Assembly (NCBI GenBank): GCA_020847915.1
Contig: JADLBE010000111.1
Span: 1-49,437 of the forward strand
Direction: 5' to 3'
From: Saprospiraceae bacterium
GTDB lineage: Bacteria > Bacteroidota > Bacteroidia > Chitinophagales > Saprospiraceae
Length of the DNA stretch: 49,437 bases
Part shown: one piece after another, positions 29,365 to 37,505 of the stretch
Layout of the letters: every line of letters begins with the position of its first letter
How positions within the stretch are numbered: the stretch's first letter is position 1
Notes under the pieces: model-generated
Told to the model about the DNA's origin: nothing
Databases searched by the model: none
Seen by the model: only the letters and a program-made list of their open reading frames with translations
Made by a program: the position numbers and the translations under genes

Positions 29365-30141
29365 ATGAAAGCACTGATCGTAGAAGACGAAAACGCCGCC
29401 GCACGCAGGCTCGAAAAACTTCTTTTGGAAATCAATCCCGGCATGGTGGTATTACAACGGCTCGACAGCGTGGAGACCGCCGTGGCCTGGCTGCAAAACA
29501 ATCCGGCGCCCGACCTGATGTTCCTCGACATCCAGCTTGCCGACGGTTCCAGTTTTGATATTTTCGAACACGTCAACATTTCTTGTCCGGTTGTTTTTAC
29601 CACCGCTTTCGACGAGTACGCCCTGCAGGCCTTCAAGGTACATGCCATCGATTACCTGCTCAAACCCATCAAATCCAACGAACTGGCGGCGGCCCTGGAG
29701 AAATACAACCGGCTCTACCCTGCCCCGGCGCCCGATTACAACGCCCTGATGGACAGTTTGCGCAAAACCGGCGCCGCCAAATACCTGCGGCGTATGCTGA
29801 TCAAACTGGGCAACAGCATCAAACTGGTGGACATGGCCGATGCGGCTTATTTTTACACCAAAGACAAAATCACCTTCCTGGTAAACAAATCCACGGGCAA
29901 ACGTTTCCCCGTGGATTATCCGCTCGACAAGCTCGAAAACATGCTGGATCCCGATGTTTTTTTTCGCATCAACCGCCAGTTCATCGTCAACATCCACGGC
30001 ATCAAGGAAATGCAACCTTATTCGAAAAGCAGGGTAAAAGTGGTGCTTGAGCCCCATACCGACCAGGAAACCATCGTAAGCACCGAAAGATCGGCCGATT
30101 TCAAACGCTGGCTGGTGGGTAGTGGCGCCGACGAGTTATAA
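29365..30141 (+). CDS. LytTR family response regulator
   Basis: KALIVEDENAAARRLEKLL, DLMFLDIQLADGSSFDIFEHV, FTTAFDEYALQAFKVHAIDYLLKPI, LytTR FFRINRQFIVNIHGIKEMQPYSKSRVKV. Confidence 0.95.
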   Translation: MKALIVEDENAAARRLEKLLLEINPGMVVLQRLDSVETAVAWLQNNPAPDLMFLDIQLADGSSFDIFEHVNISCPVVFTTAFDEYALQAFKVHAIDYLLKPIKSNELAAALEKYNRLYPAPAPDYNALMDSLRKTGAAKYLRRMLIKLGNSIKLVDMADAAYFYTKDKITFLVNKSTGKRFPVDYPLDKLENMLDPDVFFRINRQFIVNIHGIKEMQPYSKSRVKVVLEPHTDQETIVSTERSADFKRWLVGSGADEL

Positions 30142-30359
30142 GTTCTCATTTTAAGTTATTTTTAAGTTCTGTTGAACCTTTTTTGCGATTACTTTCGTAA
30201 ACATTTAACAGAACCGGCTGTTATACTATCTTTACATCGAAGACCTTGACAGCACTTACCACTCAGCAACTACAACCAAGACGCAACTTGTCCTTACCAA
30301 GTGGTGTCTCATTGATGTCACGGAAAAAAACTCCGTTTACTTACACAGGAAATCGAACA

Positions 30360-31256
30360 ATGGCGATATACTCTATCCGGGATTTAGAAAAACTCACGGG
30401 TATCAAAGCGCACACCATACGCATTTGGGAGCAACGTTATCGTCTCATCGAACCTGCACGTACCGACACCAACATTCGGTACTATACCGACGAAAATCTC
30501 CGCCACCTTTTCAACATTGCTTTGCTGAACCGCCACGGCTACAAAATTAGTCGTCTGGCCAAAATGCAGCCCGAAGAAATTGCGGCGAGGGTGTCGGAAA
30601 TAGCCGAAAACAACGGCAGTCAAAACGCCCAGATCGATGCACTCACCCTGGCCATGATCGACCTGGACGAGAGCACGTTCGACCGGATTTTCCAGGCGTA
30701 CACCTGGGAGCACAGTTTCGAAAAAACCATGCTGGAACTGGTGTACCCGTTCCTCGACAAATTGAATGTGCTGTGGCTTACGAACAGCGTTAGTCCGGCC
30801 CACGAAAAATTCATCGGCAACCTCATCCGCCGCAAATTGATGTGCGCCATCGACAAAGAGTCGGTAGAAACCACCCGCGACGCACCTACATTTCTGCTGT
30901 ACATGCCCGAAGGAGAAAGTCAGGAACTGACCTTGTTGTTTATGCATTACCTGCTGCGCCACCGCGGCCACCGCGTCATTTACCTCGGCGCCAATACTTC
31001 CGTGAACGACCTGCGCGACGCGTGTCAGCCCATCCGTCCACAGTTCATTTTTACCATTCTGCAAGAGCCTTTGCCACGCCAATCGATCCAAAATTACATC
31101 GATGCGGCCAGCAATGCCGTAATGGGTGGCCAAATGTTGCTTACCGGCTCACAACTCTTCGTGAACCCCGTAAAACTGCCTTCCAATGCAACCGTATTGA
31201 ACGGCCTGCAGGACACATTGCAGTTTTTGGATGCGCTTAAGGTGAAAAAGAAGTAA
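30360..31256 (+). CDS. MerR family regulator with B12-binding-like domain
   Basis: YSIRDLEKLTGIKAHTIRIWEQRYRLIEPARTDTNIRYYTDENLRHL; C-terminal GHRVIYLGANTSVNDLRDACQ. Confidence 0.9.
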   Translation: MAIYSIRDLEKLTGIKAHTIRIWEQRYRLIEPARTDTNIRYYTDENLRHLFNIALLNRHGYKISRLAKMQPEEIAARVSEIAENNGSQNAQIDALTLAMIDLDESTFDRIFQAYTWEHSFEKTMLELVYPFLDKLNVLWLTNSVSPAHEKFIGNLIRRKLMCAIDKESVETTRDAPTFLLYMPEGESQELTLLFMHYLLRHRGHRVIYLGANTSVNDLRDACQPIRPQFIFTILQEPLPRQSIQNYIDAASNAVMGGQMLLTGSQLFVNPVKLPSNATVLNGLQDTLQFLDALKVKKK

Positions 31257-31259
31257 ATT

Positions 31260-32645
31260 CTACCGCGCCACGCGGAATCCAAAGGCATCAAATCGCCCGG
31301 CAGGCACATCATCGTAACGGCGCCCCACTTCGGCCAGGGATGCGCCGAAAACACTGTTTCCACCTCGGAACACACGTTCTGTACCACTTTGCGGCCCGTG
31401 GTAATTGGCAGGAACTTCATCAGGGAAGGTATCTCCCCAATCCCAGCACCACTCCAAAGCGTTGCCGCTCATATCGTACAGATAAAAAGCATTGGTTCTG
31501 AGCCTTTTAACGGGGTGCGTACGGCCCCCGCTGTTTTTTTCAAACCAACCAACCAGTTCGAGGGTGTCGCTCCCGGCATATTTGGTGCGCTTTTGGGCGC
31601 GCGCTGCAAACTCCCATTCAATTTCCGTGGGCAGCCGGTAGCCAATAATTGTGGTATCGAGGCTGTAATCGTTGTCCGAAGTACCACTGATGGAATTTTT
31701 ATGTCCCAAACGTTGGTTCAGCCATTGGGTGTAGGCTACGGCTTCGTACCAGGAGACTTTGACAACAGGATGATCACCTTTGGGAACTTCTTTTGCGGGA
31801 AAGTTTAAACCTTGTGATTTGCAATACAAACCGTATTGCCACCAGGTCGTTTCCGTTTCAGCCATTTGAAAAGGCGAAACCCGGATCGGCACACTGCCAA
31901 ATGAGTCAGTTCCGCCGGGGATGTCCACCATTTTAGGATAATAACGTGCCTCGAGCGCCTGAAACCTCGTCCTGCTCAGCGCTTCGATGGCTGTGCGGAT
32001 ACCCAGGCGGTCACCTTGTCCATGGTGCAGGCTATCGCCTCGGAGCAGATAAACCGTGTCCATAATGCCCCAGGCGCGGTGGAGTGTCCCGGTTTCGGCA
32101 TACCAGTAAGCAAATTCAAGCAGTGAATCGCTGACCATTCCGGAAGCGACACCAAGCGCTACGGCTTCTGCCATTTGTTCGTATGCTTTGCCGTAGTTCA
32201 ACTGAAAACGGTAATGGTACGATTGTTCCAGAAACAGTTTGGCAAGTCTTATTTTTTCTTCCTCCAGCAGCTTTAAGGTTTCTTCAACGGCTTTTTGGTT
32301 TTTTTTCAGTTGGTCGTCGGACTTCCGGTGTCTGCGGGACGTGTTTGCCTCAGCTTTTTTTCGAACAACTTCCGCCTGCAGCGAATCAACCCTGGCTTTT
32401 TGAATAATGATCTGCGCTGCCTGAATATTTTGGACAACAGTTTCCTGTTCGGACCGGGCCAATTGAATTTCGTTCTTCGCGTTGCGTTCTGAAGCTTCGG
32501 CTTCTTTTGTTTTTGCTATGGCCAAATCCATCAAAACATTTGCCTCAACATGTGTTTGCCACGATTTCCACATCAGCAGCAAAGCAATGGCCAAAAGCAA
32601 CAAAGAAAAGCGGTTCACAACAGGGGATGCATTCACTGGTTTCAT
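31260..32645 (-). CDS. membrane-anchored coiled-coil protein with C-terminal formylglycine-generating-enzyme-like (SUMF1/FGE) domain
   Basis: N-terminal TM, coiled coil; MVDIPGGTDSFGSVPIRVSPFQMAETETTWWQYGLYCKSQG..., GYRLPTEIEWEFAARA, YDMSGNALEWCWDW, RVFRGGNSVFG. Confidence 0.9.
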   Translation of the reverse strand: MKPVNASPVVNRFSLLLLAIALLLMWKSWQTHVEANVLMDLAIAKTKEAEASERNAKNEIQLARSEQETVVQNIQAAQIIIQKARVDSLQAEVVRKKAEANTSRRHRKSDDQLKKNQKAVEETLKLLEEEKIRLAKLFLEQSYHYRFQLNYGKAYEQMAEAVALGVASGMVSDSLLEFAYWYAETGTLHRAWGIMDTVYLLRGDSLHHGQGDRLGIRTAIEALSRTRFQALEARYYPKMVDIPGGTDSFGSVPIRVSPFQMAETETTWWQYGLYCKSQGLNFPAKEVPKGDHPVVKVSWYEAVAYTQWLNQRLGHKNSISGTSDNDYSLDTTIIGYRLPTEIEWEFAARAQKRTKYAGSDTLELVGWFEKNSGGRTHPVKRLRTNAFYLYDMSGNALEWCWDWGDTFPDEVPANYHGPQSGTERVFRGGNSVFGASLAEVGRRYDDVPAGRFDAFGFRVAR

Positions 32646-32657
32646 AAAATCTTCATG

Positions 32658-33707
32658 TTAATCCGCCGCTTTTTTCAAAGGCAATGTTTTCCTGCGCACA
32701 TCCAGCTGAGTTTTCCGGATGGGAGTCTTGTCGTTGGCAGCCAGCAATTCCCGCATTTTGTTGTCGTCTGAAGTAGGCGTATTGATGCGATTGAGCCATT
32801 TGAGAGCCAACGCTTCATTTCTTTCACGGATGGCCATGATGGTGCAGATGGAAAAAACGGCATCTTCAAGGGTTCGCCGGTACATTTTGCCTTTGGTGAG
32901 TGCAGGAAGGTTGGGCACCGACTGAAAATCGGTTTTGCCCGTGCGTTTTGTTTGGGTAAAAACGTAACGGACCTCAACTTCCAATGCGTCGCGGGAGTGG
33001 CCGTACTGGCCCCAAATGACAAGATCAGCGCTGCAATTACTACCAATATCAGCGGCTTTGTCGAAATCAGGTGTGCTGTTGGACTGCAATGCTCCCTTGT
33101 ACACTTCAACCATGGAAGGCAAATTATTATTTGTGGTCAGCTCACTTATTATTTTTTGGAAGGCCAACTCAGGTTTGTCTGTATCACTACCGTACGATTG
33201 AAAGGGAAGGATCAAAACCCGCACGCCTTCGCGTGTGTAGGTGGGACAAACATCCGCTTTTTCTGTGGTAATCGATGCTTTGGACAATTTGGACGCATAA
33301 GACTTTTCAAACACCACCCATCCTGCAACAACCAAAAAAAGCAGTGAAAAAATAGCAACCAGTGCTTTTCGGGAAGAAGATGAAGTTGTTGGGGCCGGGG
33401 CCGTGTCGGCAATCCGGCCCGTTTGGGGCACACGTCCGCGCTCGAGCTCGTCGACGATGCCGTGGATGCTGTTGATGGCTTTGCTGTAAATCGGCCGGGC
33501 TTCATTGTAGGTTAAAATGCCTTTGCGTTCGTTTTGTTTGGCGCTCAACACTTCGGTTTCGATGACACGAAGGGTGCGAACCACTTCATCGTACACATCG
33601 TTGTCCTTCAACTTTTCGATCAACAAGTGCAGGGCGCCCGGCGTATCATCGTCGCGCAGCAGCAGGCGTACCTGTTCGAATAAAGCGTTGTTTTCCATAA
33701 AGGTCAT
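32658..33707 (-). CDS. EAD-like N-terminal helical domain - TM - extracytoplasmic TolB-N-like domain protein
   Basis: NNALFEQVRLLLRDDDTPGALHLLIEKLKDNDVYDEVVRTLRVIETEVLSAKQNERKGILTYNEARPIYSKAINSIHGIVDELE resembles effector-associated domain 11; TM ALVAIFSLLFLVVAGWVVF; RVLILPFQSYGSD...CSADLVIWGQY; start trimmed because first codons are repeat-encoded. Confidence 0.7.
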   Translation of the reverse strand: MTFMENNALFEQVRLLLRDDDTPGALHLLIEKLKDNDVYDEVVRTLRVIETEVLSAKQNERKGILTYNEARPIYSKAINSIHGIVDELERGRVPQTGRIADTAPAPTTSSSSRKALVAIFSLLFLVVAGWVVFEKSYASKLSKASITTEKADVCPTYTREGVRVLILPFQSYGSDTDKPELAFQKIISELTTNNNLPSMVEVYKGALQSNSTPDFDKAADIGSNCSADLVIWGQYGHSRDALEVEVRYVFTQTKRTGKTDFQSVPNLPALTKGKMYRRTLEDAVFSICTIMAIRERNEALALKWLNRINTPTSDDNKMRELLAANDKTPIRKTQLDVRRKTLPLKKAAD

Positions 33708-33780
33708 TTTATGTTCCCTACGGGATGACAAGGTTCCCTACGGGATGACAAGATTTAGTCTTGGTCATCCTGTAAGGACC
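33708..33780. repeat. Direct repeats of CTACGGGATGACAAGGTTCC-type, entering rmlD 3' end
   Basis: ttccctacgggatgacaagg x2 then ttggtcatcctgtaagga; same GTCATCCTGTAAGGA unit as 11641-11658. Confidence 0.85.
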
Positions 33781-34627
33781 TCTTCAGACTTTCCCGCCAG
33801 TGCGGTATGGTTAACCCGAAGGCTTCTTTGATTTTTCCTTTGTTCAAAACGCTGAAAGGCGGTCGGAGCGCAGGTGTTGGATATTCCCTGCTTTCAATCG
33901 GCAAAACGCGGCAGTTTAAACCTGCAATTTCCATCACGGCGCAGGCAAAATCGTACCAGCTGCATACGCCTTCGTTGGAATAATGCCAGATTCCTTCCAA
34001 TTTTTCCTGGGCAAGTTCGTCTTTTTCCACCTTTTGAACAAGATGCAAAACAGCTTCAGCCATATCCGGCGCATACGTCGGTGTACCTATCTGGTCGAAC
34101 ACAACACGCAATTCCGGCCGTTCATTGCCCAAGCGCACCATGGTATTTACAAAGTTGGCGCCTTCGCGTGCATACACCCACGACGTGCGCACGATCATGG
34201 CGCCTGGCAACATGCGTTGAACGGCTTTTTCGCCAGCGAGTTTGGTACGGGCATACACCCCTTTCGGACTGGTGGCATCGTCTTCCCTGAACGGCGTATT
34301 TTGTCGGTTGTGGTACACGTAATCCGTCGAAAAATGCACCATGCCCGCACCCGTTTCCGCACAGGCGTGTGCGAGGTTGGCGGCGCCGGTCACGTTGACG
34401 GCGCGGGCGCGGGCGGGCTCACTTTCCGCTTTGTCCACAGCGGTGTAGGCCGCGCAATTCAACACCCACGTGATGTTGTTTTTTTTAAAAAAAGCGTTCA
34501 CGGCGCGGCGGCTGGTGATGTCCAAATCCGATGAAGTGGCGAAAAGGAACTTCAGTTCCGGGTAGTCCGGTGCGAGCTTCTGAAAACAACGGCCGAGCTG
34601 GCCGCCTGCGCCTGTAATAAGAATCAT
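33755..34627 (-). CDS. rmlD: dTDP-4-dehydrorhamnose reductase
   Basis: MILITGAGGQLGRCFQ, NCAAYTAVDKAESEPARARAVNVTGAANLA, FSTDYVYHNRQNTPFREDD, YARTKLAGEKAV. Confidence 0.93.
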   Translation of the reverse strand: MILITGAGGQLGRCFQKLAPDYPELKFLFATSSDLDITSRRAVNAFFKKNNITWVLNCAAYTAVDKAESEPARARAVNVTGAANLAHACAETGAGMVHFSTDYVYHNRQNTPFREDDATSPKGVYARTKLAGEKAVQRMLPGAMIVRTSWVYAREGANFVNTMVRLGNERPELRVVFDQIGTPTYAPDMAEAVLHLVQKVEKDELAQEKLEGIWHYSNEGVCSWYDFACAVMEIAGLNCRVLPIESREYPTPALRPPFSVLNKGKIKEAFGLTIPHWRESLKRSLQDDQD

Positions 34628-34632
34628 AAGTT

Positions 34633-34667
34633 GTAAGTCGTAAGTCGTAAGTCGTAAGTCGTAAGTC
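34633..34667. repeat. (GTAAGTC)x5 heptamer tandem repeat abutting rmlD start
   Basis: five exact units. Confidence 0.97.
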
Positions 34668-34748
34668 CGAGTTACGATGTCATGGGTGTTGCAGATTTCA
34701 AACAGCAAACATAGCGTTTGTTGTAGGGGAAATGATTGAAACAGGGGT

Positions 34749-34756
34749 TACTTTTG
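34749..34756 (+). promoter_or_regulatory. -7 box TACTTTTG preceding the 34761-34930 hairpin
   Basis: matches TAnnTTTG; places the palindrome in the 5' UTR of the 34937 gene. Confidence 0.45.
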
Positions 34757-34760
34757 CACT

Positions 34761-34930
34761 CAGTGGTCAGTGGTCAGTGGGCAGTTTTAGTCGACAGTCG
34801 ACAGTCGACAGTCTTCTAACGCTTGAACATTGCGATGCATCCTGGTGAACCGACTGTTGACCGTCGACTGTTAACTGTCGACTGTTGACTGTCGACTAAA
34901 ACTGACCACTGACCACCAACCACTGACTAC
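34761..34930. repeat. Palindrome with two heptamer blocks (CAGTGGT)n and (ACAGTCG)n in 5' leader of 34937 gene
   Basis: left cagtggtcagtggtcagtgggcagttttagtcgacagtcgacagtcgacagtc; right arm gactgttgaccgtcgactgttaactgtcgactgttgactgtcgactaaaactgaccactgaccac. Confidence 0.95.
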
Positions 34931-34936
34931 TAAGTT

Positions 34937-37213
34937 ATGAAACTGCCCTTACTCCTTTTACTCTTTTGCCCTTTCCTTTTGTTTTCACAAACCGGCATCA
35001 CGGAAGGTGAAAACGCACTGGGTTTGAAACGCGTCACCACAGCGATCAAACTTGACGGCCACATCGACGAGGCCGACTGGCAAAACGCGCCGGTGGCCAC
35101 CGGTTTTATACGCACGTTTCCGGTGGATACGGGATTGGCGAGTACCCAAACGGAGGTACGGCTTTTGTTCGACGACAAATTTTTGTACGTCTCCGCCGTT
35201 TGCCGGCAGGCACAAAACAGCTATACGGTAACCAGCCTCAAACGCGATTTCCCCATCGGCACATCCGATGAGTTCAACGTGCTCATCGACCCGTTCAAAG
35301 ACGGTCTGAACGGTTTCCTTTTCGGCGTAAACCCGCTCAATGTACAACACGAGGCGCTCATCGACAACGGCACCACCCTTTCATTTGAATGGGACAACAA
35401 ATGGTTTTCGGCCGTGCACAACGAAGCGGAATCGTGGACCGTTGAAATGGCCATTCCTTTCAAAACCCTGCGTTACAAAAGCAACGACGACGGCAGCGAA
35501 AACCATTGGCGCATGAACTTTGTACGAAGCCGCATGCAAAATTGGGAGGTGAGCACCTGGCAGCCTTGTCCGCGACAATTCAATACCCACAACCTTGCGT
35601 TTGCCGGACGCATCAACTGGGAGCAGGCGCCACCCAAACCCGGCGCCAACATAGCGATTATACCCTATGCTACCGGCAGCGGAACGGTGCTTTATACGCC
35701 CGATCCCCTCACCCAGGAACGCGAAGGCACCGCCGATTTCGAATTGGGTTTTGGCGGCGACGCCAAAATAGGCATCACCCCGTCGCTGAACCTCGACCTC
35801 ACGTTTAATCCCGATTTTTCCCAGGTAGAGGTAGACCGACAGGTGGCCAACCTGAGCCGTTTTGAACTTTTTTTTCCCGAACGAAGGCAGTTTTTTCTTG
35901 AAAACCGCGATTTGTTCGCCATGTTCGGCTTCCCGGACAGCAGGCCTTTTTTCTCCCGCCGCATCGGACTTGCCGATACCTCCGCCGACGCTTCCAGCCG
36001 TTATGCCCAGGTGCCCATCATCGCAGGCGCCCGATTAAGTGGCAAACTGAGCGACAACCTGCGCATGGGTTTTCTCAACATGCAAACCGCCAAACTGGAC
36101 CTGAGCGGCGACCGGAGTTTGCCGGCTTCCAATTTTACGGTAGCCACCCTGCAACGCAAAGTGTTCGATCGCAGCGCCATTAGCGCCATTTTTGTAAACA
36201 AACAAAATTTCCTCGACGGACTAACCGACACCGAAAAAGCCCGGTACGAACCCTGGAACCGCGTGGCCGGGCTCGAGTACAACCTGTATTCGGCAGACAA
36301 CCGCTGGGAAGGCGAATGGTATTACCACCGCTCCTTTTCACCCGACGAAAAACAACGCGGACAAACGCTTGCCAGTTTCCTGGGGTACAACGACAGGCAT
36401 TTCAATGCCAATCTGGGTTACATGATGATTGATAGTTTTTACTCAGCCGAGGCCGGATTTGTTCCCCGTATCGGCGTACAAAACTTTTATCCGGGCTTTG
36501 GATATACATTTTACCCCGACCACAAACGACTTAACACCGTTTCGACGGGTTTGGAGGGCGGCGTTTCTGCCAGCCTTGATTTCCAGGAAACCGACCGCGA
36601 CTTGTCGTTGTATGTTGATGCTTCTTTGAAGGACCAGTCCGGGCTTACCCTCCTGGCTTACAATACCTATACGTACCTGTTTGAACCATTTAACCCCAGC
36701 AACGTAAATGAGCCTGGGGTTTTGCCGCTGCCTGGCATGGCCGGTTACACCTATTCGGGTTTTGGCGCCAACCTGTACACCAGTCCGAGCCACGATTTAC
36801 AGGGGAACCTTGAAATGCGTGTCGGGCAATATTTCAACGGCAACTGGGTAAGGGCGGAAGGAGAGATCAGTTACCGCTGGCAGCCTGTGGGAACCCTGGC
36901 GTTGAGTTACAGTTACACCGACATCAGTTTGCCCGAGCCGTATGCTTCAACCAGCTTTTGGATCCTTGGTCCACGTGCCGAATTGGCCTTCAGCAGAAAG
37001 GTATTTTTCAGCGCATTTTTCCAATACAATACACAATTCAACAACATCAACGTTAATACACGACTGCAATGGCGTTTTGCGCCGGTTTCGGATGTGTTCC
37101 TGGTGTATACCGACAATTCATTTGCCGAACCGGTGCCAGGTGCAGACATTCGGTTCGGTACGCCCAAGAACCGTGCTTTGGTGCTGAAGGTTGTGTATTG
37201 GTTGAATGTGTAA
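34937..37213 (+). CDS. DUF5916 domain protein (CBM9-like N-term, outer-membrane beta-barrel C-term)
   Basis: KLDGHIDEADWQNAPVATGFIRTFPVDTGLASTQTEVRLLFDDKFLYVSAVC; FFPERRQFFLENRDLF; GDAKIGITPSLNLDLTFNPDFSQVEVDRQVANLSRFE. Confidence 0.9.
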   Translation: MKLPLLLLLFCPFLLFSQTGITEGENALGLKRVTTAIKLDGHIDEADWQNAPVATGFIRTFPVDTGLASTQTEVRLLFDDKFLYVSAVCRQAQNSYTVTSLKRDFPIGTSDEFNVLIDPFKDGLNGFLFGVNPLNVQHEALIDNGTTLSFEWDNKWFSAVHNEAESWTVEMAIPFKTLRYKSNDDGSENHWRMNFVRSRMQNWEVSTWQPCPRQFNTHNLAFAGRINWEQAPPKPGANIAIIPYATGSGTVLYTPDPLTQEREGTADFELGFGGDAKIGITPSLNLDLTFNPDFSQVEVDRQVANLSRFELFFPERRQFFLENRDLFAMFGFPDSRPFFSRRIGLADTSADASSRYAQVPIIAGARLSGKLSDNLRMGFLNMQTAKLDLSGDRSLPASNFTVATLQRKVFDRSAISAIFVNKQNFLDGLTDTEKARYEPWNRVAGLEYNLYSADNRWEGEWYYHRSFSPDEKQRGQTLASFLGYNDRHFNANLGYMMIDSFYSAEAGFVPRIGVQNFYPGFGYTFYPDHKRLNTVSTGLEGGVSASLDFQETDRDLSLYVDASLKDQSGLTLLAYNTYTYLFEPFNPSNVNEPGVLPLPGMAGYTYSGFGANLYTSPSHDLQGNLEMRVGQYFNGNWVRAEGEISYRWQPVGTLALSYSYTDISLPEPYASTSFWILGPRAELAFSRKVFFSAFFQYNTQFNNINVNTRLQWRFAPVSDVFLVYTDNSFAEPVPGADIRFGTPKNRALVLKVVYWLNV

Positions 37214-37254
37214 ATGTTCTGTTATATTTGTAGTCTGTTTCCTACACCGTCGTT

Positions 37255-37282
37255 GTTGAAAAAAAATTATTTTTTTATCAAC
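37255..37282 (+). terminator. A/T-rich hairpin GTTGAAAAAAAATTATTTTTTTATCAAC
   Basis: inverted repeat followed by ATTTTT. Confidence 0.45.
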
Positions 37283-37505
37283 ATTTTTAACCGCATGATC
37301 GGTGTTACGGTTTTTTGAGGGAACGAATACATTACAAAAAGCAACGGATTGAAAATTGATTTACCGCAGTTTGCATTTTATAAAACATGTCCTTTGAAGA
37401 GCCCCAAACACCCTTGGGGAAGCCTGCAGTTGTCATGTATGGCAACATATTTGCCAGCGTAAACAACAGGACGAAATTGCATTATCCATAAAAAAAAGAT
37501 TTCGT

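Noticed and set aside
26492-30141. Novel signalling system from the large propeller sensor and LytTR regulator
   Set aside because: Reg_prop/Y_Y_Y LytS-type kinase followed by a LytTR regulator is a common Bacteroidota two-component arrangement.
34627-34708. 27-residue N-terminal extension of RmlD in the ORF track
   Set aside because: Encoded by the reverse of the GTAAGTC repeat (TYDLRLTTYDLQL); the Rossmann start MILITGAGGQLG fits at 34627.
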